NCBI GenBank assembly: GCA_946699065.1
Contig: CAMPDV010000893.1
Span: 1-64,000, forward strand
Source of the DNA: Loxodes magnus
Taxonomy: Eukaryota; Ciliophora; Karyorelictea; Loxodida; Loxodidae
Length of the DNA stretch: 64,000 nt
Direction: 5' to 3'
Made by a program: the position numbers and the translations under genes. Below, piece by piece: positions 45,001 to 57,404 of the stretch. Under the pieces are notes generated by a model. It was not told the origin of the DNA. It worked only from the letters and a program-made list of their open reading frames with translations, and searched no databases. Each line of letters begins with the position of its first letter. The stretch's first letter is position 1.

Positions 45001-48000
45001 GACCATGAGTGGTCACACTAGTGTTGTATCATCTGTGGCTATATCCAGTGATTCAGAGTTCATCGTATCGGGAAGTGCAGATAATACGGTGAGACTATGG
45101 GACGTCAAGACAGGTACCTGTAAGACCATGAGTGGTCACACTAGTGTTGTATCTGCTGTGGCTATATCCAGTGATTCAGAGTTCATCGTATCGGGAAGTG
45201 CAGATAATACGGTGAGACTATGGGACGTCAAGACAGGTACCTGTAAGACCATGAGTGGTCACACGGATTCTGTATGATCTGGGGCTATATCCAGTGATTC
45301 AGAGTTCATCGTATCGGGAAGTTAAGATAATACGGTGAGACTATGGGACGTCAAGACAGGTACCTGTAAGACCATGAGTGGTCACACAGATTATCTAAGA
45401 TCTGTGGCTATATCCAGTGATTCAGAGTTCATCGTATCGGGAAGTAGAGATAAGACGGTGAGACTATGGGACGTCAAGACAGGTACCTGTAAGACCATGA
45501 GTGGTCACACTAGTGTTGTATCTGCTGTGGCTATATCCAGTGATTCAGAGTTCATCGTATCGGGAAGTGCAGATAATACGGTGAGACTATGGGACGTCAA
45601 GACAGGTACCTGTAAGACCATGAGTGGTCACACTAGTGTTGTATATGCTGTGGCTATATCCAGTGATTCAGAGTTCATCGTATCGGGAAGTTGAGTTAAG
45701 ACGGTGAGACTATGGGACGTCAAGACAGGTACCTGTAAGACCATGAATGGTCACACTAGTTATGTATATGCTGTGGCTATATCCAGTGATTCAGAGTTCA
45801 TCGTATCGGGAAGTTGAGATAAGACGGTGAGACTATGGGACGTCAAGACAGGTACCTGTAAGACCATGAGTGGTCACACTAGTGTTGTATCTGCTGTGGC
45901 TATATCCAGTGATTCAGAGTTCATCGTATCGGGAAGTTGAGATAAGACGGTGAGACTATGGGACGTCAAGACAGGTACCTGTAAGACCATGAGTGGTCAC
46001 ACAGATTATGTAAGATCTGTGTCTATATCCAGTGATTCAGAGTTCATCGTATCGGGAAGTGCAGATTATACGGTGAGACTATGGGACGTCAAGACAGGTA
46101 CCTGTAAGACCATGAGTGGTCACACAGATTATCTAAGATCTGTGGCTATATCCAGTGATTCAGAGTTCATCGTATCGGGAAGTTAAGATAATACGGTGAG
46201 ACTATGGGACGTCAAGACAGGTACCTGTAAGACCATGAGTGGTCACACTAGTGTTGTATCATCTGTGGCTATATCCAGTGATTCAGAGTTCATCGTATCG
46301 GGAAGTGCAGATAATACGGTGAGACTATGGGACGTCAAGACAGGTACCTGTAAGACCATGAGTGGTCACACTAGTGTTGTATATGCTGTGGCTATATCCA
46401 GTGATTCAGAGTTCATCGTATCGGGAAGTTGAGATAAGACGGTGAGACTATGGGACGTCAAGACAGGTACCTGTAAGACCATGAGTGGTCACACGGATTC
46501 TGTATGATCTGGGGCTATATCCAGTGATTCAGAGTTCATCGTATCGGGAAGTTAAGATAATACGGTGAGACTATGGGACGTCAAGACAGGTACCTGTAAG
46601 ACCATGAGTGGTCACACTAGTGTTGTATCATCTGTGGCTATATCCAGTGATTCAGAGTTCATCGTATCGGGAAGTTGAGATAAGACGGTGAGACTATGGG
46701 ACGTCAAGACAGGTACCTGTAAGACCATGAGTGGTCACACTAGTGTTGTATCTGCTGTGGCTATATCCAGTGATTCAGAGTTCATCGTATCGGGAAGTGC
46801 AGATAATACGGTGAGACTATGGGACGTCAAGACAGGTACCTGTAAGACCATGAGTGGTCACACTAGTGTTGTATCTGCTGTGGCTATATCCAGTGATTCA
46901 GAGTTCATCGTATCGGGAAGTTGAGTTAAGACGGTGAGACTATGGGACGTCAAGACAGGTACCTGTAAGACCATGAGTGGTCACACAGATTATCTAAGAT
47001 CTGTGGCTATATCCAGTGATTCAGAGTTCATCATATCGGGAAGTAGAGATAAGACGGTGAGACTATGGGACGTCAAGACAGGTACCTGTAAGACCATGAG
47101 TGGTCACACTAGTGTTGTATGATCTGTGGCTATATCCAGTGATTCAGAGTTCATCGTATCGGGAAGTTGAGTTAAGACGGTGAGACTATGGAACGTCAAG
47201 ACAGGTACCTGTAAGACCATGAGTGGTCACACGGATTCTGTATGATCTGGGGCTATATCCAGTGATTCAGAGTTCATCGTATCGGGAAGTTAAGATAATA
47301 CGGTGAGACTATGGGACGTCAAGACAGGTACCTGTAAGACCATGAGTGGTCACACTAGTGTTGTATCTGCTGTGGCTATATCCAGTGATTCAGAGTTCAT
47401 CGTATCGGGAAGTGCAGATAATACGGTGAGACTATGGGACGTCAAGACAGGTACCTGTAAGACCATGAGTGGTCACACTAGTGTTGTATCTGCTGTGGCT
47501 ATATCCAGTGATTCAGAGTTCATCGTATCGGGAAGTTGAGATAAGACGGTGAGACTATGGGACGTCAAGACAGGTACCTGTAAGACCATGAGTGGTCACA
47601 CAGATTATCTAAGATCTGTGGCTATATCCAGTGATTCAGAGTTCATCGTATCGGGAAGTAGAGATAAGACGGTGAGACTATGGGACGTCAAGACAGGTAC
47701 CTGTAAGACCATGAGTGGTCACACTAGTGTTGTATCTGCTGTGGCTATATCCAGTGATTCAGAGTTCATCGTATCGGGAAGTTGAGTTAAGACGGTGAGA
47801 CCATGGGACGTCAAGACAGGTACCTGTAAGACCATGAGTGGTCACACTAGTGTTGTATCATCTGTGGCTATATCCAGTGATTCAGAGTTCATCGTATCGG
47901 GAAGTTGAGATAAGACGGTGAGACTATGGGACGTCAAGACAGGTACCTGTAAGACCATGAGTGGTCACACGGATTCTGTATGATCTGGGGCTATATCCAG

Positions 48001-49984
48001 TGATTCAGAGTTCATCGTATCGGGAAGTTAAGATAATACGGTGAGACTATGGGACGTCAAGACAGGTACCTGTAAGACCATGAGTGGTCACACTAGTGTT
48101 GTATCATCTGTGGCTATATCCAGTGATTCAGAGTTCATCGTATCGGGAAGTGCAGATAATACGGTGAGACTATGGGACGTCAAGACAGGTACCTGTAAGA
48201 CCATGAGTGGTCACACTAGTGTTGTATCTGCTGTGGCTATATCCAGTGATTCAGAGTTCATCGTATCGGGAAGTGCAGATAATACGGTGAGACTATGGGA
48301 CGTCAAGACAGGTACCTGTAAGACCATGAGTGGTCACACAGATTATCTAAGATCTGTGGCTATATCCAGTGATTCAGAGTTCATCGTATCGGGAAGTAGA
48401 GATAAGACGGTGAGACTATGGGACGTCAAGACAGGTACCTGTAAGACCATGAGTGGTCACACTAGTGTTGTATCTGCTGTGGCTATATCCAGTGATTCAG
48501 AGTTCATCGTATCGGGAAGTGCAGATAATACGGTGAGACTATGGGACGTCAAGACAGGTACCTGTAAGACCATGAGTGGTCACACTAGTGTTGTATCATC
48601 TGTGGCTATATCCAGTGATTCAGAGTTCATCGTATCGGGAAGTTGAGTTAAGACGGTGAGACTATGGGACGTCAAGACAGGTACCTGTAAGACCATGAAT
48701 GGTCACACTAGTTATGTATATGCTGTGGCTATATCCAGTGATTCAGAGTTCATCGTATCGGGAAGTTGAGATAAGACGGTGAGACTATGGGACGTCAAGA
48801 CAGGTACCTGTAAGACCATGAGTGGTCACACAGATTATGTAAGATCTGTGTCTATATCCAGTGATTCAGAGTTCATCGTATCGGGAAGTGCAGATAATAC
48901 GGTGAGACTATGGGACGTCAAGACAGGTACCTGTAAGACCATGAGTGGTCACACTAGTGTTGTATCTGCTGTGGCTATATCCAGTGATTCAGAGTTCATC
49001 GTATCGGGAAGTTAAGATAATACGGTGAGACTATGGGACGTCAAGACAGGTACCTGTAAGACCATGAGTGGTCACACGGATTCTGTATGATCTGGGGCTA
49101 TATCCAGTGATTCAGAGTTCATCGTATCGGGAAGTGCAGATAATACGGTGAGACTATGGGACGTCAAGACAGGTACCTGTAAGACCATGAGTGGTCACAC
49201 TAGTGTTGTATATGCTGTGGCTATATCCAGTGATTCAGAGTTCATCGTATCGGGAAGTTGAGTTAAGACGGTGAGACTATGGGACGTCAAGACAGGTACC
49301 TGTAAGACCATGAGTGGTCACACTAGTGTTGTATCTGCTGTGGCTATATCCAGTGATTCAGAGTTCATCGTATCGGGAAGTTGAGTTAAGACGGTGAGAC
49401 CATGGGACGTCAAGACAGGTACCTGTAAGACCATGAGTGGTCACACTAGTGTTGTATCATCTGTGGCTATATCCAGTGATTCAGAGTTCATCGTATCGGG
49501 AAGTTGAGATAAGACGGTGAGACTATGGGACGTCAAGACAGGTACCTGTAAGACCATGAGTGGTCACACGGATTATCTAAGATCTGTGGCTATATCCAGT
49601 GATTCAGAGTTCATCGTATCGGGAAGTTGAGATAAGACGGTGAGACTATGGGACGTCAAGACAGGTACCTGTAAGACCATGAGTGGTCACACTAGTGTTG
49701 TATATGCTGTGGCTATATCCAGTGATTCAGAGTTCATCGTATCGGGAAGTTGAGTTAAGACGGTGAGACTATGGGACGTCAAGACAGGTACCTGTAAGAC
49801 CATGAGTGGTCACACGGATTCTGTATGATCTGGGGCTATATCCAGTGATTCAGAGTTCATCGTATCGGGAAGTTAAGATAATACGGTGAGACTATGGGAC
49901 GTCAAGACAGGTACCTGTAAGACCATGAGTGGTCACACTAGTGTTGTATCATCTGTGGCTATATCCAGTGATTCAGAGTTCATC
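2..49984 (+). CDS. Giant WD40-repeat protein, segment 1 (partial, needs reassigned stop codons)
   Basis: Frame 2 encodes about 406 consecutive WD40 repeats (16,661 codons) if TGA is Trp and TAA/TAG are Gln. Each 41-residue repeat has the usual WD40 length and landmarks: Gly-His (20-21), strand b ending in IVSGS (37-41), conserved Asp (2), and strand c TVRLWD (4-9). WD40 repeats fold as blades of six- to eight-bladed propellers, so this would be a string of many propellers, usually protein-binding platforms. TGA falls where WD40 proteins often have Trp ([17 protein letters not shown]). The frame holds for 50 kb without an indel. No start codon is visible: the array enters from upstream, and the GTG triplets before RLWD encode Val 5, not starts. 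With the standard code only fragments of 62-201 residues remain here, so the alternative is a non-coding WD40-derived satellite. Confidence 0.62.
93..102 (+). repeat. Ten-base palindrome CAGGTACCTG in every unit
   Basis: CAGGTACCTG, spanning residues 12-15 (Thr-Gly-Thr-Cys), is a perfect palindrome first seen at 93-102 and then once per 123 bp through the window. A handful of units break it (near 18,051, 59,266, 59,637 and 61,356). The coding constraint explains its conservation; no regulatory role is claimed. Confidence 0.9.
449..451 (+). other. Off-column TAG at conserved Trp 8
   Basis: TGG of RLWD has become TAG by one transition. This is one of very few stop triplets outside the recurrent columns. 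It would give Gln at a structural Trp in the reassigned code, or a nonsense codon in the standard one. Confidence 0.85.
551..14326 (+). repeat. About 72-unit (8,856 bp) segmental duplication
   Basis: The stretch starting at 551 resembles the stretch starting at 9,407, displaced by 8,856 bp (72 units). Shared rare markers fix the offset: the Gly-Asp-TAG unit (1,904 and 10,760), a CCACTG variant for Ser 32 (5,316 and 14,172), and a Phe 36 to Ile change in GAGATC (5,451 and 14,307). The match is imperfect: some inner units differ and a shared block near 4.3 and 13.1 kb is offset by 71 units, so single-unit gains and losses followed the duplication. Confidence 0.65.
3818..3820 (+). other. Off-column TAA at residue 24
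   Basis: TAT (Tyr) of HTDYVRS has become TAA. Residue 24 is a variable surface position (Tyr, Val, Ser, Thr, Phe), so Gln would be tolerated. Confidence 0.85.
16295..16663 (+). repeat. Local dimer with unique GHSYFVYAV units
   Basis: Two alternate units carry TCT-TAT-TTT at residues 22-24 (His-Ser-Tyr-Phe), a combination seen only here. They sit in a two-unit repeat, each after a TAT-GAT-AAG (Tyr-Asp-Lys) unit, with an AAT-GAT-TAT unit between. It is a small 246-bp duplication. The surrounding 16,061-16,666 stretch is free of stop triplets in any code for 201 codons, the longest such run in the first 40 kb, and includes a Tyr at the Asp 2 position (AAT-TAT-TAT at 16,172). Confidence 0.75.
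25520..30366 (+). repeat. 22-unit (2,706 bp) tandem block duplication
   Basis: Copy one (25,520-27,660) and copy two (28,226-30,366) share the order of unit types. Both start at an AAT-GAT-TAT unit with a rare ATA codon at Met 18 (TISGHTSSV), share RQW units, and end at a TDYVSSM/TAT-GAT-TAT pair. A few units differ: the first copy has a Gly-Asp-TAG unit at 26,381 and a RLWH unit near 26,525, which the second lacks. The offset is exactly 22 units. Confidence 0.75.
29579..34498 (+). repeat. 19-unit (2,337 bp) tandem block duplication
   Basis: Units 29,579-32,161 recur in the same order at 31,916-34,498, displaced by 2,337 bp. The rare [10 protein letters not shown] unit after a TGA-GTT-AAG unit marks both copies (30,452 and 32,789) and appears a third time at 35,618. 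The copies overlap by about two units, as expected from one unequal exchange between misaligned arrays. The run 29,1xx-29,99x also reappears 44 units further, at 34,5xx-35,4xx. Confidence 0.78.
35975..40894 (+). repeat. Array zone C: mixed transition units
   Basis: The uniform TDYVSS pattern ends abruptly and a mixture begins: [17 protein letters not shown] at residue 1 (Arg), TAT-TAT-TAT (Tyr-Tyr-Tyr) and the first TAA at residue 1. Private substitutions are frequent: His 21 to Gln (36,52x and 39,97x), Thr 4 to Gln near 37,695, Thr 4 to Lys near 39,795, Gly 20 to Cys near 40,336, Val 10 to Ala near 40,430, and Gly 40 to TGA at 40,643. Several hit fold-determining residues. Such a diverged island between two homogeneous zones is what unequal exchange leaves where it acts least often. 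Confidence 0.7.
40643..40645 (+). other. Off-column TGA at Gly 40
   Basis: GGA of SGS has become TGA. Read as Trp it would place a bulky residue in the strand b turn, a probably harmful change for one blade. Confidence 0.85.
44130..48337 (+). repeat. 25-unit (3,075 bp) block duplication
   Basis: The run 44,130-45,262 recurs at 47,205-48,337, displaced by 25 units. Both copies read TDSV-TGA-SGA, TAA-Asp-Asn, SVVSAV, TDYLRSV with AGA, TGA-GTT-AAG with RPW, then TDSV-TGA-SGA and TAA again. Copies diverge sharply at 45,262 and 48,337, where one has TDSV and the other TDYLRSV. Confidence 0.72.
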
Positions 49985-50439
49985 AGAGTCATCGGGAAGT
50001 GCAGATAATACGGTGAGACTATGGGACGTCAAGACAGGTACCTGTAAGACCATGAGTGGTCACACTAGTGTTGTATCTGCTGTGGCTATATCCAGTGATT
50101 CAGAGTTCATCGTATCGGGAAGTGCAGATAATACGGTGAGACTATGGGACGTCAAGACAGGTACCTGTAAGACCATGAGTGGTCACACAGATTATCTAAG
50201 ATCTGTGGCTATATCCAGTGATTCAGAGTTCATCGTATCGGGAAGTAGAGATAAGACGGTGAGACTATGGGACGTCAAGACAGGTACCTGTAAGACCATG
50301 AGTGGTCACACTAGTGTTGTATCTGCTGTGGCTATATCCAGTGATTCAGAGTTCATCGTATCGGGAAGTGCAGATAATACGGTGAGACTATGGGACGTCA
50401 AGACAGGTACCTGTAAGACCATGAGTGGTCACACTAGTG
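47910..50439 (+). repeat. 15-unit block duplication; second copy carries the indel
   Basis: The run near 47,910-48,590 ([50 protein letters not shown]) recurs near 49,755-50,439, displaced by 15 units plus the 4-base insertion. The first copy is intact at the homologous place, so the indel arose after duplication or is a reading error in the second copy. Confidence 0.7.
49985..49991 (+). other. Net +4 indel that shifts the repeat frame
   Basis: The normal GTA (Val 38) between ATC and TCG is replaced by seven bases AGAGTCA, a net gain of four. The bases 49,975-49,984 (AGAGTTCATC) are nearly repeated at 49,985-49,993 (AGAGTCATC), so it looks like a slipped duplication of ten bases with loss of a T and of five neighbouring bases. 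Downstream units run in frame 3 until 57,404. It is the only such event in the window and is absent from the sister block at 48.1 kb. Confidence 0.9.
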
Positions 50440-53400
50440 TTGTATATGCTGTGGCTATATCCAGTGATTCAGAGTTCATCGTATCGGGAAGTTGAGTTAA
50501 GACGGTGAGACTATGGGACGTCAAGACAGGTACCTGTAAGACCATGAATGGTCACACTAGTTATGTATATGCTGTGGCTATATCCAGTGATTCAGAGTTC
50601 ATCGTATCGGGAAGTTGAGATAAGACGGTGAGACTATGGGACGTCAAGACAGGTACCTGTAAGACCATGAGTGGTCACACTAGTGTTGTATCTGCTGTGG
50701 CTATATCCAGTGATTCAGAGTTCATCGTATCGGGAAGTTGAGATAAGACGGTGAGACTATGGGACGTCAAGACAGGTACCTGTAAGACCATGAGTGGTCA
50801 CACAGATTATGTAAGATCTGTGTCTATATCCAGTGATTCAGAGTTCATCGTATCGGGAAGTGCAGATTATACGGTGAGACTATGGGACGTCAAGACAGGT
50901 ACCTGTAAGACCATGAGTGGTCACACTAGTGTTGTATCTGCTGTGGCTATATCCAGTGATTCAGAGTTCATCGTATCGGGAAGTTAAGATAATACGGTGA
51001 GACTATGGGACGTCAAGACAGGTACCTGTAAGACCATGAGTGGTCACACGGATTCTGTATGATCTGGGGCTATATCCAGTGATTCAGAGTTCATCGTATC
51101 GGGAAGTGCAGATAATACGGTGAGACTATGGGACGTCAAGACAGGTACCTGTAAGACCATGAGTGGTCACACTAGTGTTGTATATGCTGTGGCTATATCC
51201 AGTGATTCAGAGTTCATCGTATCGGGAAGTTGAGTTAAGACGGTGAGACTATGGGACGTCAAGACAGGTACCTGTAAGACCATGAATGGTCACACTAGTT
51301 ATGTATATGCTGTGGCTATATCCAGTGATTCAGAGTTCATCGTATCGGGAAGTTGAGATAAGACGGTGAGACTATGGGACGTCAAGACAGGTACCTGTAA
51401 GACCATGAGTGGTCACACAGATTATCTAAGATCTGTGGCTATATCCAGTGATTCAGAGTTCATCGTATCGGGAAGTAGAGATAAGACGGTGAGACTATGG
51501 GACGTCAAGACAGGTACCTGTAAGACCATGAGTGGTCACACTAGTGTTGTATCTGCTGTGGCTATATCCAGTGATTCAGAGTTCATCGTATCGGGAAGTG
51601 CAGATAATACGGTGAGACTATGGGACGTCAAGACAGGTACCTGTAAGACCATGAGTGGTCACACTAGTGTTGTATATGCTGTGGCTATATCCAGTGATTC
51701 AGAGTTCATCGTATCGGGAAGTTGAGTTAAGACGGTGAGACTATGGGACGTCAAGACAGGTACCTGTAAGACCATGAATGGTCACACTAGTTATGTATAT
51801 GCTGTGGCTATATCCAGTGATTCAGAGTTCATCGTATCGGGAAGTTGAGATAAGACGGTGAGACTATGGGACGTCAAGACAGGTACCTGTAAGACCATGA
51901 GTGGTCACACAGATTATCTAAGATCTGTGGCTATATCCAGTGATTCAGAGTTCATCGTATCGGGAAGTAGAGATAAGACGGTGAGACTATGGGACGTCAA
52001 GACAGGTACCTGTAAGACCATGAGTGGTCACAAAGATTATGTATCATCTATGGCTATATCCAGTGATTCAGAGTTCATCGTATCGGGAAGTTATGATTAT
52101 ACGGTGAGACTATGGGACGTCAAGACAGGTACCTGTAAGACCATGAGTGGTCACACAGATTATGTAAGATCTGTGGCTATATCCAGTGATTCAGAGTTCA
52201 TCGTATCGGGAAGTTGAGATAAGACGGTGAGACTATGGGACGTCAAGACAGGTACCTGTAAGACCATGAGTGGTCACACAGATTATGTAAGATCTGTGGC
52301 TATATCCAGTGATTCAGAGTTCATCGTATCGGGAAGTTAAGATAATACGGTGAGACTATGGGACGTCAAGACAGGTACCTGTAAGACCATGAGTGGTCAC
52401 ACGGATTCTGTATGATCTGGGGCTATATCCAGTGATTCAGAGTTCATCGTATCGGGAAGTGCAGATAATACGGTGAGACTATGGGACGTCAAGACAGGTA
52501 CCTGTAAGACCATGAGTGGTCACACTAGTGTTGTATATGCTGTGGCTATATCCAGTGATTCAGAGTTCATCGTATCGGGAAGTTGAGTTAAGACGGTGAG
52601 ACTATGGGACGTCAAGACAGGTACCTGTAAGACCATGAGTGGTCACACTAGTGTTGTATCTGCTGTGGCTATATCCAGTGATTCAGAGTTCATCGTATCG
52701 GGAAGTTGAGTTAAGACGGTGAGACCATGGGACGTCAAGACAGGTACCTGTAAGACCATGAGTGGTCACACTAGTGTTGTATCATCTGTGGCTATATCCA
52801 GTGATTCAGAGTTCATCGTATCGGGAAGTTGAGATAAGACGGTGAGACTATGGGACGTCAAGACAGGTACCTGTAAGACCATGAGTGGTCACACGGATTA
52901 TCTAAGATCTGTGGCTATATCCAGTGATTCAGAGTTCATCGTATCGGGAAGTTGAGATAAGACGGTGAGACTATGGGACGTCAAGACAGGTACCTGTAAG
53001 ACCATGAGTGGTCACACTAGTGTTGTATATGCTGTGGCTATATCCAGTGATTCAGAGTTCATCGTATCGGGAAGTTGAGTTAAGACGGTGAGACTATGGG
53101 ACGTCAAGACAGGTACCTGTAAGACCATGAGTGGTCACACGGATTCTGTATGATCTGGGGCTATATCCAGTGATTCAGAGTTCATCGTATCGGGAAGTTA
53201 AGATAATACGGTGAGACTATGGGACGTCAAGACAGGTACCTGTAAGACCATGAGTGGTCACACTAGTGTTGTATCATCTGTGGCTATATCCAGTGATTCA
53301 GAGTTCATCGTATCGGGAAGTGCAGATAATACGGTGAGACTATGGGACGTCAAGACAGGTACCTGTAAGACCATGAGTGGTCACACTAGTGTTGTATCAT

Positions 53401-56400
53401 CTGTGGCTATATCCAGTGATTCAGAGTTCATCGTATCGGGAAGTTGAGATAAGACGGTGAGACTATGGGACGTCAAGACAGGTACCTGTAAGACCATGAG
53501 TGGTCACACAGATTATCTAAGATCTGTGGCTATATCCAGTGATTCAGAGTTCATCGTATCGGGAAGTAGAGATAAGACGGTGAGACTATGGGACGTCAAG
53601 ACAGGTACCTGTAAGACCATGAGTGGTCACACTAGTGTTGTATCTGCTGTGGCTATATCCAGTGATTCAGAGTTCATCGTATCGGGAAGTGCAGATAATA
53701 CGGTGAGACTATGGGACGTCAAGACAGGTACCTGTAAGACCATGAGTGGTCACACTAGTGTTGTATATGCTGTGGCTATATCCAGTGATTCAGAGTTCAT
53801 CGTATCGGGAAGTTGAGTTAAGACGGTGAGACTATGGGACGTCAAGACAGGTACCTGTAAGACCATGAATGGTCACACTAGTTATGTATATGCTGTGGCT
53901 ATATCCAGTGATTCAGAGTTCATCGTATCGGGAAGTTGAGATAAGACGGTGAGACTATGGGACGTCAAGACAGGTACCTGTAAGACCATGAGTGGTCACA
54001 CTAGTGTTGTATCTGCTGTGGCTATATCCAGTGATTCAGAGTTCATCGTATCGGGAAGTTGAGATAAGACGGTGAGACTATGGGACGTCAAGACAGGTAC
54101 CTGTAAGACCATGAGTGGTCACACAGATTATGTAAGATCTGTGTCTATATCCAGTGATTCAGAGTTCATCGTATCGGGAAGTGCAGATTATACGGTGAGA
54201 CTATGGGACGTCAAGACAGGTACCTGTAAGACCATGAGTGGTCACACTAGTGTTGTATCTGCTGTGGCTATATCCAGTGATTCAGAGTTCATCGTATCGG
54301 GAAGTTAAGATAATACGGTGAGACTATGGGACGTCAAGACAGGTACCTGTAAGACCATGAGTGGTCACACGGATTCTGTATGATCTGGGGCTATATCCAG
54401 TGATTCAGAGTTCATCGTATCGGGAAGTGCAGATAATACGGTGAGACTATGGGACGTCAAGACAGGTACCTGTAAGACCATGAGTGGTCACACTAGTGTT
54501 GTATATGCTGTGGCTATATCCAGTGATTCAGAGTTCATCGTATCGGGAAGTTGAGTTAAGACGGTGAGACTATGGGACGTCAAGACAGGTACCTGTAAGA
54601 CCATGAATGGTCACACTAGTTATGTATATGCTGTGGCTATATCCAGTGATTCAGAGTTCATCGTATCGGGAAGTTGAGATAAGACGGTGAGACTATGGGA
54701 CGTCAAGACAGGTACCTGTAAGACCATGAGTGGTCACACAGATTATCTAAGATCTGTGGCTATATCCAGTGATTCAGAGTTCATCGTATCGGGAAGTAGA
54801 GATAAGACGGTGAGACTATGGGACGTCAAGACAGGTACCTGTAAGACCATGAGTGGTCACACTAGTGTTGTATCTGCTGTGGCTATATCCAGTGATTCAG
54901 AGTTCATCGTATCGGGAAGTGCAGATAATACGGTGAGACTATGGGACGTCAAGACAGGTACCTGTAAGACCATGAGTGGTCACACTAGTGTTGTATATGC
55001 TGTGGCTATATCCAGTGATTCAGAGTTCATCGTATCGGGAAGTTGAGTTAAGACGGTGAGACTATGGGACGTCAAGACAGGTACCTGTAAGACCATGAAT
55101 GGTCACACTAGTTATGTATATGCTGTGGCTATATCCAGTGATTCAGAGTTCATCGTATCGGGAAGTTGAGATAAGACGGTGAGACTATGGGACGTCAAGA
55201 CAGGTACCTGTAAGACCATGAGTGGTCACACAGATTATCTAAGATCTGTGGCTATATCCAGTGATTCAGAGTTCATCGTATCGGGAAGTAGAGATAAGAC
55301 GGTGAGACTATGGGACGTCAAGACAGGTACCTGTAAGACCATGAGTGGTCACAAAGATTATGTATCATCTATGGCTATATCCAGTGATTCAGAGTTCATC
55401 GTATCGGGAAGTTATGATTATACGGTGAGACTATGGGACGTCAAGACAGGTACCTGTAAGACCATGAGTGGTCACACAGATTATGTAAGATCTGTGGCTA
55501 TATCCAGTGATTCAGAGTTCATCGTATCGGGAAGTTGAGATAAGACGGTGAGACTATGGGACGTCAAGACAGGTACCTGTAAGACCATGAGTGGTCACAC
55601 GGATTCTGTATGATCTGGGGCTATATCCAGTGATTCAGAGTTCATCGTATCGGGAAGTTAAGATAATACGGTGAGACTATGGGACGTCAAGACAGGTACC
55701 TGTAAGACCATGAGTGGTCACACTAGTGTTGTATCTGCTGTGGCTATATCCAGTGATTCAGAGTTCATCGTATCGGGAAGTGCAGATAATACGGTGAGAC
55801 TATGGGACGTCAAGACAGGTACCTGTAAGACCATGAGTGGTCACACTAGTGTTGTATATGCTGTGGCTATATCCAGTGATTCAGAGTTCATCGTATCGGG
55901 AAGTCATGATTATACGGTGAGACTATGGGACGTCAAGACAGGTACCTGTAAGACCATGAATGGTCACACTAGTTATGTATATGCTGTGGCTATATCCAGT
56001 GATTCAGAGTTCATCGTATCGGGAAGTTGAGATAAGACGGTGAGACTATGGGACGTCAAGACAGGTACCTGTAAGACCATGAGTGGTCACACAGATTATC
56101 TAAGATCTGTGGCTATATCCAGTGATTCAGAGTTCATCGTATCGGGAAGTAGAGATAAGACGGTGAGACTATGGGACGTCAAGACAGGTACCTGTAAGAC
56201 CATGAGTGGTCACACTAGTGTTGTATCTGCTGTGGCTATATCCAGTGATTCAGAGTTCATCGTATCGGGAAGTTGAGTTAAGACGGTGAGACCATGGGAC
56301 GTCAAGACAGGTACCTGTAAGACCATGAGTGGTCACACTAGTGTTGTATCATCTGTGGCTATATCCAGTGATTCAGAGTTCATCGTATCGGGAAGTTGAG

Positions 56401-57404
56401 ATAAGACGGTGAGACTATGGGACGTCAAGACAGGTACCTGTAAGACCATGAGTGGTCACACGGATTCTGTATGATCTGGGGCTATATCCAGTGATTCAGA
56501 GTTCATCGTATCGGGAAGTTAAGATAATACGGTGAGACTATGGGACGTCAAGACAGGTACCTGTAAGACCATGAGTGGTCACACTAGTGTTGTATCATCT
56601 GTGGCTATATCCAGTGATTCAGAGTTCATCGTATCGGGAAGTTATGATTATACGGTGAGACTATGGGACGTCAAGACAGGTACCTGTAAGACCATGAGTG
56701 GTCACACAGATTCTGCATTCTCTGTGGCTATATCCAGTGATTCAGAGTTCATCGTATCGGGAAGTTTAGATAAGACGGTGAGACTATGGGACGTCAAGAC
56801 AGGTACCTGTAAGACCATGAGTGGTCACACAGATTATCTAAGATCTGTGGCTATATCCAGTGATTCAGAGTTCATCGTATCGGGAAGTAGAGATAAGACG
56901 GTGAGACTATGGGACGTCAAGACAGGTACCTGTAAGACCATGAGTGGTCACACTAGTGTTGTATCTGCTGTGGCTATATCCAGTGATTCAGAGTTCATCG
57001 TATCGGGAAGTGCAGATAATACGGTGAGACTATGGGACGTCAAGACAGGTACCTGTAAGACCATGAGTGGTCACACTAGTGTTGTATATGCTGTGGCTAT
57101 ATCCAGTGATTCAGAGTTCATCGTATCGGGAAGTTGAGTTAAGACGGTGAGACTATGGGACGTCAAGACAGGTACCTGTAAGACCATGAATGGTCACACT
57201 AGTTATGTATATGCTGTGGCTATATCCAGTGATTCAGAGTTCATCGTATCGGGAAGTTGAGATAAGACGGTGAGACTATGGGACGTCAAGACAGGTACCT
57301 GTAAGACCATGAGTGGTCACACTAGTGTTGTATGATCTGTGGCTATATCCAGTGATTCAGAGTTCATCGTATCGGGAAGTTGAGTTAAGACGGTGAGACC
57401 ATGG
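49992..57404 (+). CDS. Giant WD40-repeat protein, segment 2 (shifted to frame 3)
   Basis: This continues the same WD40 array for about 60 repeats (2,471 codons) but in frame 3, because a net 4-base insertion precedes it and a 1-base deletion ends it. Inside the segment the phase is perfect and the units match the flanking ADNT, SVVSAV, SVVYAV and TAA types, so the repeat content itself is undamaged. Read in frame 2 instead, each repeat shows stop triplets at non-WD40 positions (TAA, TAG and TGA), so frame 2 is not sensible here. Either the indels are assembly or read errors and the protein runs through, or the gene is truly broken at this point. Trp and Gln readings of the stop codons are assumed as in segment 1. 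Confidence 0.58.
50136..55600 (+). repeat. 27-unit (3,321 bp) block duplication
   Basis: The run 50,136-52,279 recurs at 53,457-55,600 in identical unit order. Rare shared markers include the Ala 29 to Ser unit (50,8xx and 54,1xx), and a Thr 22 to Lys unit (GHKDYVSSM) near 52,032 and 55,353 that I see nowhere else. This is the clearest higher-order repeat in the window. A shorter relative of its start lies at 45.3-46.1 kb. Confidence 0.82.

Larger units (their letters stand above)
40895..57404 (+). repeat. Array zone D: ADNT/SVV/TAA units with long block duplications
   Basis: Units switch to GCA-GAT-AAT (Ala-Asp-Asn), AGA-GAT-AAG (Arg-Asp-Lys) or TAA-GAT-AAT at residues 1-3, combined with TSVVSAV, TSVVSSV, TSVVYAV or TDYLRSV. 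Two linked types are typical: RPW (CTA to CCA at residue 7) following TGA-GTT-AAG, and TDSV-TGA-SGA with a silent ACG for Thr 22. A unit with Ala 29 to Ser (RSVSIS) tags copies at 45,950, 48,779, 50,751 and 54,072. Block duplications of 15, 25 and 27 units are visible. Confidence 0.8.
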
